From Talinum fruticosum (lineage: Eukaryota > Streptophyta > Magnoliopsida > Caryophyllales > Talinaceae), in contig JAITYX010000138.1 in assembly GCA_021018815.1 (NCBI GenBank), positions 496,001 through 560,000 on the forward strand: a stretch of 64,000 bases of DNA, given 5' to 3'. Of this stretch, positions 55,926 to 64,000 are shown in pieces; within the stretch, counting starts at the first letter, position 1; each line of letters opens with the position of its first letter. Under the pieces are notes generated by a model that worked only from the letters and a program-made list of their open reading frames with translations, made no database searches and was not told where the DNA came from. A program made the translations under genes and the position numbers.

Positions 55926-55989
<64 letters not shown>
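55926..55989. repeat. (TA)n microsatellite
   Basis: About 32 uninterrupted ta dinucleotides inside the solo LTR. The apparent YIYIYI proteins are its translation. Confidence 0.95.
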
Positions 55990-55991
<2 letters not shown>

Positions 55992-56312
55992 GTAACCTCA
56001 AATATACATAATTCTCTTCTAAATGATGCATTGAACACTAACTCCATTAGTTATCTTATTACATAAATATCTTCATTCAATCTTTTATATACTTGTTTTC
56101 TAAGCTTTCTAACCTTATTTATTTTATAAGGGCATACTAATTCCCCAAAGATGTCCATTCCTCACATTTCAGCTTCATAAACCGCCCATAATTAGTTATC
56201 ATCCTCATCCTCAATCTGTCTTTTAATCTCTTCATTAGGTTAAATAACCATGTAAACTAATCAAAAGTAATTCCTAACTCGAATTACTTCCTGAGTGTCC
56301 TTTATACGTAAA

Positions 56313-56404
56313 TTGTCCATAAATACCCTTCATACAGGGATTGTCCATAAATGCCCTTCATACAGGGATTGTCCATAAATGCCCTTCATACAGGGATTGT
56401 CCAT
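56313..56404. repeat. 28-bp tandem repeat, three units
   Basis: Units at 56313-56340, 56341-56368 and 56369-56396, each starting ttgtccataaat and ending catacaggga, then a partial fourth (ttgtccat). The first unit has one base change. Confidence 0.95.
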
Positions 56405-56679
56405 GGTTCTTCCTCAATTTCCAAGTATATCCAGATCTTACCAATTTTTCCATGCATCATTTATACACATACCATAATCAAATTTAATCTCCAAACAGAA
56501 AATGAATAACTAATTACAACTTAAATGCTTAAATTAAAAGAAACAAAGAATTGAATCTGAAAAATTAACCTAAAAATTTAACTAAACGAACTGAAACTAA
56601 AATCTACTCTAAGAAATTAAATTAAAAGTCGAAAAATTACCCAAAACCAAAGTGAACAGGGGTTAAATTTTTGTGAGGG

Positions 56680-57240
56680 GTTTTGAGGTGGTTGAAGGCT
56701 GAGGGATTGAAGGCCGGCGGATGATCGAAACGGAGCAGGCGGCCGGTGGTCGAGCGATCGCCGGGAGCCGCAAGCAGCGTCTGTGCTCGGTCAAGCTGGC
56801 GGCAGCTGGATAGGGCCTGAAAACCGGGCAAACCGCGACCAAACTAGGATGGAATCGGGGCAGAGAGGGAGTGAAGGAGGGTGATTTCTTGGCGGTGGCT
56901 GGCGGTTAAGGTTTTGAAGGGATCGTTGGTGTTGATGGTGGTGGTGGCCGACCGACGGCGGCTGCTCGGTGGTGCTTGAGGCGGCGTCTCCGGTGGTCGG
57001 GACGAAGATAAAGGGGAGGCGGAAAAGGGAAGTGACGGAAGGGGTTGGTGTTGAGCGGTTTGATGGTGAGGCCGATGATAGTGATGGTGAAGATGATGGG
57101 AGTTGGCCGGAGGTGGTTGCCGGCGTGGCGGAGGGCCGCCGGTGCTGTCGATCGGCCACGAAACAGGAAGGACGCAGAGAGGGGGGCTCGGTGGTAGAGA
57201 GAGAGGGAGAGGGTTTTGAGTTTGATCTGCTTTAGGTTTA
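56680..57240 (-). other. GC-rich tract in the solo LTR
   Basis: A GC-rich island in AT-rich surroundings. A minus-strand frame of 122 residues (57159-56791) is rich in S, P, T and H and has no recognisable domain. By position and composition it is the LTR's transcript leader, like 5895-6250. Confidence 0.5.
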
Positions 57241-57763
57241 GAATAATGAAGCTTCTTAGGTTAATTTTTGGTTTTATACCTCCCTCCTCTAGCCTTCCTC
57301 TAAATGGGCCGGTTGGCTCTACTTAAATCATCCGGCCCAATTTTCATTAGTGCTAATTCTAACCTAACTCACTCATCCTTAATATTTTCTTAATCTTCTA
57401 AACTTATTATTACCTTGCTCAATAAACTTATTCTAATCTAGGAATTTTATTTTTAGCAATATTAAGTTTATAGAAATTATATTAGTTTTATTTGTTTAAG
57501 AATTTTTAGAACCCAAAATAAATTAGTCACGTAATAGTGTTAATTATCTTTTAAATCATTGAAATTTATAGAGTATGTTCGTGCGTCGTCGTTGTCATCA
57601 TCCGGTTCTTGCATTTTAAACAACATTGACAAATATATATATATACATATGTACACACACATGTGTAATATGAAAATATTTGGAATTTGAAATGCACACG
57701 CTCATGCTAATCTTGAATGTATTTAAGTTAATTATTTTCTTAGGGACGGGGTGTTACATCCCT

Positions 57764-58480
57764 ATTAAGAACCTCGGAGGTAAATCATATGTACTTGTTA
57801 TTATTGATGATTACTCACGATTTACCCGGGTGTGTTTTCTCAAGCACAAAAATGAAGCATTCAAAGAGTTCAAGCAAGCTCGCAGAAAGATCCAAGTTGA
57901 GTCTCGCACTCAAATCCAGAGAATTCGAACCGACCATGGAAGGGAGTTCGACTACTCGGAATTCTCGGAGTTTTGCGACAAGAATGGTATCTCTCACAAC
58001 TTCTCAAGCACCAAGAACTCCTCAACAGAATGGAGTAGTGGAGAGAAAGAACAGAACTCTTGAAGAAATAGCTAGGATAATGATGATTGAGCACAATTTA
58101 CCCTACTATTTCTGGCCGAGGCAATCAACACAACCAACTACACTTTGAACAAATGCCTCATCGGACCCATTCTCAAGAAAACACCTTACGAGCTCTATAA
58201 AGGGAAGAAACCCAATATTTCATATTTCAAACCCTTTGGATGTAAATGTTTTGTTCACAACAATGGTAAGGATCACCCGACCAAGTTTGATGCTCGGTCG
58301 ATGAAGGTATTTTTCTCGGGTTATTCCTCTCATAGTAAAGCTTATCGCATTTTTAATAAGAGAACTAACAAAGTGGAAGAAAGTATCCACGTTGTGTTTG
58401 ATGAGCTTGAACAGAAAAGCCAAGTGAATCATCATTCTCAGATCTCAAGCTCAGCAGAGATGATGACCTTGACAAAAGTG
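57764..58480 (+). pseudogene. P2 integrase
   Basis: The frame 57680-58063 reads NLGGKSYVLVIIDDYSRFT (first Asp of the DDE triad), HKNEAFKEF and IRTDHGREFDYSEFSEFCDKNGISHN (second Asp). After a frame change NGVVERKNRTLEEIARIMMIEH (58030-58095) carries the final Glu. 58145-58440 has LIGPILKKTPYELYKGKKP, FGCKCFVHNNGKDHPTKFDA and SKAYRIFNKRTNKVEESIHVVFDELEQ. It is the best-preserved integrase of the family here, with two frame changes. Confidence 0.85.
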
Positions 58481-59640
58481 AGCCTATCAGAATCAAACCC
58501 AACCAGCTCGTAATGAAGTCACTCGTAACGAAGTGACTCGTAATGAAACAACTCAAGAACCCGCTCGTAATGATGAAGGACAAACTCGATGAACAAGCTC
58601 ACTCGTAACAAACTTCGAAGATCAACCAATTCAACCTACAGATCCGGTGAATCGTAGAACAGTAGAGCATTCAAATATGCTTCTAGTCATCCACTAGAAA
58701 ACATATTATCTGATATCAACAATGGGGTAAGAACTCGTTCCTCTCTTCGTAATCTATGTGCATTCACTGCATTCATTTCATTAACTCGAACCCAAAATGC
58801 ACTAGAGGCCCTAAATGAACCTCGAATGGGTAGAGGCCATGCAAGAGGAACTCAATCAATTCGAAAGAAACCAAGTCCTGACTCCGACCAAACGACCTTC
58901 CGACCACCCAGCCATAGGAACCAAATGGGTTTTCAAGAACAAACTGGATGAAGGTGGGTTGGTAGTCGAAACAAGGCTAGACTTGTGGCTCAAGGTTACA
59001 ATCAGGAAGAAGGGATTGATTGTGGGGAAACCTTTGCACCTGTCGCCGTAATCGAAGCCATTAGAATCCTGTTAGCATTTGCATCTAGCATGAATATCAA
59101 GTTATATCAAATGGATGTTAAGTGTGCTTTTCTCAATGGTTTTATCGAAGAGGAAGTCTATGTTGAGCAGCCCTCGGATTTGAAAACTCGTAATTTCCAA
59201 ATCATGTTTTCAAACTTCAAAAGGCTCTTTATGGTCTTAAACAAGCTCCCAGAGCTTGGTATGAAAGACTCGAGCAATTTCTTGGTTCAAAATGATTTTA
59301 GAAGAGGTCGATCGACAAGACTCTCTTTATAAAAACCAAGGGGAAAGATTTCCTTATTGCTCAGATATACGTTGATGACATAATATTTGGAGCTACTAAT
59401 GAAATTCTCGTGTCGAGATTTTTCTGAGTTAATGAGACAGAATTTCAAATGAGTATGATGGGAGAACTCAATTTCTTCCTTGGTCTACAAATCAAGCAAG
59501 ACAAAAATGGAATCTATGTCCATCAATCAAAGTACACCAAGGAGTCGCTGAAAAGTATAAACTTCAAGATGCGAAGCATGCAAAGAACACCTATGAGCAA
59601 GAGCTTAAAACTGGACTCGGACGAAAAAGGTAAAGCAATA
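58481..59640 (+). pseudogene. P2 reverse transcriptase
   Basis: 58815-59051 has EWVEAMQEELNQFERNQ and [20 protein letters not shown]. 58985-59332 has [35 protein letters not shown] and EEVYVEQPSD. The catalytic YVDD is at 59368-59379 (with DIIFGATNE). 59449-59664 has MSMMGELNFFLGLQIKQDKNG and IYVHQSKYTKE. A linker at 58490-58560 repeats the phrase actcgtaa(t/c)gaa four times; in P1 the same words read ctcgg or ctcat. Confidence 0.85.
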
Positions 59641-60306
59641 GATCGAAACTCTATCGAGGTATGATTGATCTTTGCTATATCTTACTTCCAAGTAGACCAG
59701 ATATAATGTTTAGTGTCTGTCTATGCGCAAGATTCCAAGCTAATCCAAAAGAATCACATCTCACTGCGGTGAAGAGAATATTCAGATATCTTGCAGGACT
59801 CGTAATTTAGGTCTATGGTACTCCGGAGACTCGTAACCGACTCTCACCGGATACTCGGATGCCGATTACGCTGGATACAAAGTTGATAGAAAGAGCACTT
59901 CAGGGCGTGCCAATTTCTGGGTCAATCCTTAATATCTTGGCACTCAAAGAAGCAAAATTCAGTAGCTCTATCAACCGCCGAAGCCGAGTATATTGCAACT
60001 GGAGCATGTTGTGCTCAGATCTTATGGATAAAACAACACTTGAAAGATCTCGGGACTCTCTTTCAAATCAGCTCCAATCAAGTGTGATAATCAGAGTGCA
60101 ATCAAGCATCACCAAAAATCCAGTTCAAGACTCAAAGACGAAACATATTGAGGTCAGTATCATTTCTTAAGAGACCATTCTGAGAAAGGTGATATTGAAC
60201 TCGAATTCATTCCTACAAATCTTCAATTAGCCGATATCTTTACTAAACCACTTAGTGAGGATCAGCTTTGCTTCATTAGGAATGAGCTTGGTATGTTAAA
60301 TGCATA
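59641..60306 (+). pseudogene. P2 RNase H and end of pol
   Basis: In shifting frames: MFSVCLCARFQANPKESHLTA (59705-59770), ARSS/STAEAEYIATGACCAQILWIKQHLKDL (59960-60050), IKCDNQSAI near 60080, SKTKHIEV at 60135, and the closing block with ADIFTKPLSEDQLCFIRNEL at 60228-60290. It ends tgcataa at 60300-60306. The motif order is as in M1 and P1. Confidence 0.8.
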
Positions 60307-60701
60307 ATTATGTGCTTTCTATGTGAAAACCTCTTTGCATGATTATGTGTTCTATGTTTACAATTCATTAATAACCATTAGTTCAACTGACTTAGTGATA
60401 CCGAGCCGATAGTTATTATTTATTTCTAGTTTCGAGTCACTCGTAAACCGAGCCGAGTCGACTCGTACTTTGAGAAAATGGACATCAAACTTCTGAAATC
60501 ATCTCTAGATAAGTGGAGAATTTCTGAATTTGTTTTCAAATTTTTTTCTTTCTTCTTCTCTCTTACGCGCCCTGCTCGTACAACTAGCCGTTGAGAGACA
60601 AACTGCCGGAATTCTAACCGTTGAGGAGAGAACCGTCACACCTGGTCGAAGTGACTCGCTGAAAGAGCCGAGTCAGAACGGATATCAAGGTCGTTTATTT
60701 T
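60307..60701 (+). other. P2 interval between pol and ORF3 promoter
   Basis: The counterpart of 42016-42410 in P1, noncoding, with conserved atcatctctagat near 60499. Confidence 0.45.
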
Positions 60702-60713
60702 CTTATAAATAGC
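60702..60713 (+). promoter_or_regulatory. TATA-like box upstream of P2 env-like ORF3
   Basis: cttataaatagc is followed by tctccttcatttctttactttactc, the same leader as in P1. In P2 the distance to the ATG is about 565 bp, because 60850-61240 holds extra sequence (possibly an intron or insertion). Confidence 0.45.
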
Positions 60714-61271
60714 GCCTATTCTCCTTCATTTCTTTACTTTACTCCTCGCGAACTATCTCTCTCTCTCTCTCTCTCAATCAAATTTCTCGTGAACAAGCGC
60801 TCGTGATCAAAGCGACACCCGTGCTCTCAAGCTTCGTGAAGATCATCTCAAGTAAGCTCCGTCGCTCTCAAACTCATTTCTCTTCTACCTTTTTCTTTTA
60901 TCCTTCACTCTCTTTGAGTCTTCTTCTCTCTAGTCTCTCTCAAGTTTAATCTGGAGATAAAAAGAAGGCAAAAATTTTGTGAACAATACTGAGTCGAATT
61001 TGTTGATTCTCGAGTATGAAGGTATCAAATGGGTTATATTAAATTGGCATGCCCTGAACCCACGTGTGGTATTTGAAACGCCTTCCTAGTTATATCGTGA
61101 ATTTTTAGATAAACCTCTTAAAGAATTAGAGGGGCCTAGTACACCGCAATGTGTGATTTGATCGAAATTATGATTTTATAGATTCTGACCGAGAAACTAT
61201 CATCCCAATGGAAAGGATTCTTCAAGAGTCTCAGGGCCCGAAGTGCATGATTCTCTCTCTTTCTCACCAAA

Positions 61272-61635
61272 ATGCCGAAAACAGTTCTCACCCCGACTTT
61301 CTTGGTTCTCGCCACTAAGAAACCTCGCACCAGGAGCTAAGAAGGCCCCTCAAATTCTAAACCCCTTGTCACCCAAAGCACTCGCGTTGGATGATAAATT
61401 CTTTCCAACCACCAAATTTTCATGGTTGCCTCACATACAATCGACCGGGTTTATAACTTTCTTTGCTTCAGCGAGTTCATCTATCTTGAAGTTGTTTCGA
61501 GTTTTACACTCATCTTTCCAGCTCGAAGGTATTCTCACCTCCAAGGTTCGTAACATAACTATTCGCATCAATACTTCCCTCCTCCATCGTCCTGTTCAAG
61601 GTCTCTTCCCTCTTCTTGAACAAAGCAACCCCAAG
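61272..61635 (+). pseudogene. P2 env-like ORF3, truncated
   Basis: An ATG at 61272 opens MPKTVLTPTFLVLATKKPRT. The 153-residue frame 61243-61704 then covers NPLSPKALALDDKFFPTTKFSWL, LKLFRVLHSSF, ILTSKVRNITIRINTSLLH. It runs directly into LTR sequence at about 61636 (agacttttacttactcgc), so the C-terminal two thirds of ORF3, the acidic tail and the polypurine tract are deleted. The junction has a short overlap (aagac). Confidence 0.65.
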
Positions 61636-62552
61636 ACTTTTACTTACTCGCTTCGAGTTCCATCAAGGAATCGGTATAAGACTTCATCTCTTATAGGGTT
61701 TTGACTTCAAGACATTCCATGCATCTTAGAAACTTTTCTAAGTGATATAACATTTCTTCTAAGTGTTATAGAATCTAGTATGGGATTTTCGCCTGACTCC
61801 GATTCACTCGTAAAGCATAATTCTATATGCTACTTCTCACTCAGCCTCGAGTCACCCAACATCGATATATCGCATGATTTAAACACTATCTTTTCCGCTG
61901 CCAAACTCATGTCCGACTTCATGATTCAGGAATTACATTGTTCCAAGTCAACATATTTAGTTTGAATTTTGTTTAGTCTAAATCGAGTCTGTTTACTCGA
62001 TTTTCTTTATCTCGACTTGATTGCCTTCTAGACTAACTAAGATGGAATTTGAGTTTCATGGATATTAGACTCTAAAATTCCTTTTCTTTTCTCGACTCGT
62101 ATAATTAATCACTTAATTATTTTAATTATAATATTATCTCGTGTCTAATCTTGGACCAAAGTATTTTATACTTTGAGAACCAAATTGATTTGCTTTTGTA
62201 AGTTATTCAGAAGAGGCTATCCTAACTTTGAATTACAAATGTAACCGGCTTCAAAACGTCAAATCACCAGCAGACAAGTCTTTTTCCACCTTTAACCTAG
62301 CCCCAGACATCGTGTCGTGGTTGTCCGTTTCCAAACCGGAAATCTGCAACACCAAGCGCAACGGTGGTTTCCACCTTATTTTTCAAGACACTATCGGTGG
62401 TTTTGGGACTTCCAAAGGAGTCAACAACCATTGCTCAACGCTCATATCTCAACGGATATTTTCTAAGTGACTAAGAAAATCCTTTACAACGGTCACAAAG
62501 GACTTCTAGTCGAAGATGGACACAACGGCTATACTACTTGGTCATCTATAAA
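61636..62552 (+). repeat. 3' LTR fragment of P2
   Basis: It aligns with 50752-51627 of the 5' LTR from agacttttacttactcg to catctataaa. It lacks about ten first bases and everything past the TATA box (tataaa then gag instead of tag). Confidence 0.85.
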
Positions 62553-62699
62553 GAGTAACAAAGATAACAAATGAATAAATAGATACATAAAAACAAACAT
62601 AAAAATAAAGCAAAGATAATAACAATGAAATTAACCGCATTTTTTATAGGAAAAATCCGTAACTTGAATTATCTCGGAAATTGTAGAAAAAAATAAAAA

Positions 62700-63005
62700 A
62701 TAAAAATTTTGAGGTTAATGAAATGAGGAACCCTCGGCCACCAGCTCCGCCCCGTTCATCCGCTTCCTCTGCCTCCTCTACTCCTCCTCCGTTCCCCCGC
62801 TTCTTCCTCCCCGTGAGCGCCGCTACTCCGGCCACCAAGCACGACCGATGCCGCCGGAGGACCGGCGCCGGCCTTCTTCTTCCCTCCTCTCTCTATCCGT
62901 CGCATCTTGTGCCTGGTTCCCGCTCGCGAGCTCGCTCCCTGTTTCCCGGTTTCCTTCGCAGCCACCGCCGTTGCCTTCTCTATGAGATATCGGGTGGATA
63001 GAGTA
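62700..63005 (+). other. GC-rich block near CACTA-3
   Basis: GC- and pyrimidine-rich, with P-, S- and R-rich readings in two frames and no domain. It is similar in kind to the leader of CACTA-2 (20100-20690), so possibly a leader brought next to the 3' end by internal deletion; a captured host gene fragment cannot be excluded. Confidence 0.35.
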
Positions 63006-63104
63006 GGGGATACCAGTGAATAGAGTTAGAGTTGAGCGTGATATTGAGAAAGGGGATAATAGAGGTAGAGAACCTTTACTATGAGATATCGGGTGGATAG
63101 AGTA
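62981..63104. repeat. 25-bp direct repeat pair
   Basis: tatgagatatcgggtggata plus gagta occurs at 62981-63005 and again at 63080-63104, 99 bp apart. Confidence 0.9.
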
Positions 63105-63131
63105 AAAAATAAGCATTTACGGATTGGATAA

Positions 63132-63314
63132 TTGTGCGACAATGTTTTACGAGAAACCTATTACTCCACATCCTCTACAAGTTTTACCTATAATTCCTCG
63201 GACTATTCTCAACTACAATCACAGCTTAAATCGACCCAGGAACAACTTGATGAGCAAAGAAAATTAGTTGAGAGTCAACAAAAGGCCATGGAAGAAGTAA
63301 TAAAACTTATCTAA
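63132..63314 (+). pseudogene. C-terminal fragment of a Transposase_24-type protein (CACTA-3)
   Basis: A 60-residue frame has a Ser/Thr/Tyr-rich start and then a coiled coil, LQSQLKSTQEQLDEQRKLVE, ending KLI before a stop. The Q/E/L-rich heptads near the element's 3' end match the position and style of the CACTA-1 protein tail (1690-1850). No upstream exon with the family's W-K or H-T-G blocks is visible. Confidence 0.5.
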
Positions 63315-63629
63315 AGCCTCCAACCACAAGTTGACTGGATCTCTCGGTTCTAAGTAATTTCCTAGCATGGTTTGTATTTTTGAACTCATTTGACTTGTTT
63401 CAGTAACTAATTTCTTAGTATGGTTTGTATGTAAAACTTCAAATGAGTTCGTTTGATGAATTTATTGTTTGACCTAAAACTCAATTGTGAATGTTGGTTG
63501 CTTTTATAAATAGTTTGTAGTTTGTGTATTTGTGGATGAGTGTAATCTTTATGAGCAGATGAAGCAAAAAGTATGTAAATATGTAGGAAATATATGTAAA
63601 AGGGAATGAAAAAAAATAGTTGAAACTAT
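63315..63629. other. 3' untranslated part of CACTA-3
   Basis: AT-rich, with a loose duplication (ctagcatggtttgtat at 63362 and ttagtatggtttgtat at 63415). No coding signal. Confidence 0.5.
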
Positions 63630-63983
63630 TGCAAAATGAGTACAATTTAGCGTCTAATTAAAATATGATTTTGTTTGAGTAAAAAAAAAACAATGCAATT
63701 TTTGTCTTATTCGATACTAAAAACATATTTGAGTGTAAAATCATCATTCAAATTTATCGTTGGAAAAAATCCAACGCTAAATTAGGAAAAGCCGACGCTA
63801 ATAGCACCTTACTAACGTCGAATGTGTCCGACGCTATTTAGAGTTGGATATTGAATCCGATGCTAAATAATTTAGCGTCGAGGTATTTAGTATCGATTTT
63901 TTCGACCTAAACTGGATTAGCATTCAATTTTGTCGGCTTAGCGTCGATTTGATGTGACATTAAATACGAGTTTTATTGTAGTG
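63630..63983. repeat. Subterminal repeats and terminus of CACTA-3
   Basis: About ten copies of a motif such as ttagcgtcg/cgacgctaa, in both orientations, then gttttattgtagtg. The motif differs from those of CACTA-1 (gttgc) and CACTA-2 (tttgtgac), so the three belong to different families. Confidence 0.85.
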
Positions 63984-64000
63984 ATATAGGACCAGGGCAT

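Larger units (their letters stand above)
54817..57758 (-). mobile_element. Solo gypsy LTR (2.9 kb) with TSD TCCCT
   Basis: It begins tgtaacgccccaaac and ends ggggtgttaca, and is flanked by tccct at 54812-54816 and 57759-57763. Removing it restores the copia integrase start (gaaatccct then attaagaacctcgg). There is no internal coding region and no second LTR. Read on the minus strand it starts TGTAACACCCCGTCCC and carries a GC-rich block about 520-1080 bp in, like the LTR of the gypsy element at 5497; the minus orientation is inferred from that. Confidence 0.85.
50743..62552 (+). mobile_element. P2: plus-strand copia element, 3' truncated
   Basis: 5' LTR 50743-52296, primer site, gag, protease, GAG-pre-integrase, then a solo gypsy LTR, integrase, RT, RNase H, a shortened env-like ORF3 and a 3' LTR fragment. 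It is inserted in the RT of a gypsy fragment. The 3' LTR lacks its first bases and everything beyond the TATA box, so no target-site duplication can be matched. It belongs to the same family as M0, M1 and P1. Confidence 0.85.
62553..63983 (+). mobile_element. CACTA-3: right end of a third CACTA transposon
   Basis: The right terminus reads ttattgtagtg (63973-63983), the reverse complement of CACTACAATAA. Subterminal repeats with agcgtcg and cgacgct fill 63630-63960. A short coiled-coil frame at 63132-63314 resembles the end of the Transposase_24-type protein. No left terminus was found, and the piece begins at the P2 truncation, so it is a fragment. The left border is approximate. Confidence 0.7.

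Noticed and set aside
55805..56066. Overlapping frames with YIYIYI runs
   Set aside because: They are the translation of the (TA)n microsatellite.
56791..57235. A 122-residue minus-strand and an 88-residue plus-strand frame in the solo LTR
   Set aside because: Low-complexity S, P, T and H or G, V and E composition, no domain, and location within an LTR.
62723..63001. Possible host-gene exon of 92 residues
   Set aside because: Composition-driven P/S/R-rich frame, no recognisable domain, an opposite-strand frame of similar length, and CACTA sequence around it.

Overview
This window is plant nuclear DNA made almost wholly of transposable elements. The evidence is nested LTR retrotransposons of the Ty1/copia and Ty3/gypsy types, En/Spm (CACTA) DNA transposons with spliced TNP2-type and Transposase_24-type genes, plant LTR termini (TGAAG...CTTCA and TGTAACRCCCC...GGGGYGTTACA) and iMet-tRNA primer sites. 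I see no convincing host gene, tRNA, rRNA or CRISPR array. The species cannot be told from the sequence.

The layout is a nest that target-site duplications (TSDs) allow to be unpicked. The oldest visible layer is M0, a minus-strand copia element of a SIRE/Maximus-like family (gag, protease, integrase, RT, RNase H, then a third 'env-like' ORF). M0 survives as 3551-4608, 32335-34026 and 46165-46868. It is split by three insertions. CACTA-1 (1-3550) is only partly in the window. M1 (4609-32334, minus strand, TSD GCTTT on both sides) is a same-family element. P1 (34027-46164, plus strand, TSD CTTGT/CTGGT) is another. M1 is itself split three times: a gypsy element that keeps only gag (5497-11910, TSD AAGCC) lies in its 3' LTR; a partial same-family LTR unit (13890-15993, TSD TGCAT) lies in its env-like ORF; and a full-length CACTA element, CACTA-2 (19809-28832), lies in its pol. 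P1 has a solo LTR of the same family in gag (36123-37713).

Right of 46868 lies a plus-strand Tat-like gypsy fragment (gag, protease, start of RT; 46869-50742). Its RT is cut by P2 (50743-62552), a fourth copia copy of the family. P2 carries a 2.9-kb solo gypsy LTR (54817-57758, TSD TCCCT) between GAG-pre-integrase and integrase, and has lost most of ORF3 and part of its 3' LTR. The window ends with the right end of a third CACTA element (to 63983).

Most open frames are broken. A striking share of the differences between duplicate copies, and several frame breaks, fall on CAG/CTG/CCG triplets (for example cag versus cgag, ctg versus ctcg). That pattern fits sequencing error at CHG-methylated cytosines better than ordinary decay, so the number of true pseudogenes may be overstated. 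Two other points deserve attention: a TATA-like box conserved upstream of the env-like ORF in all three copies, and the gag-only gypsy element.
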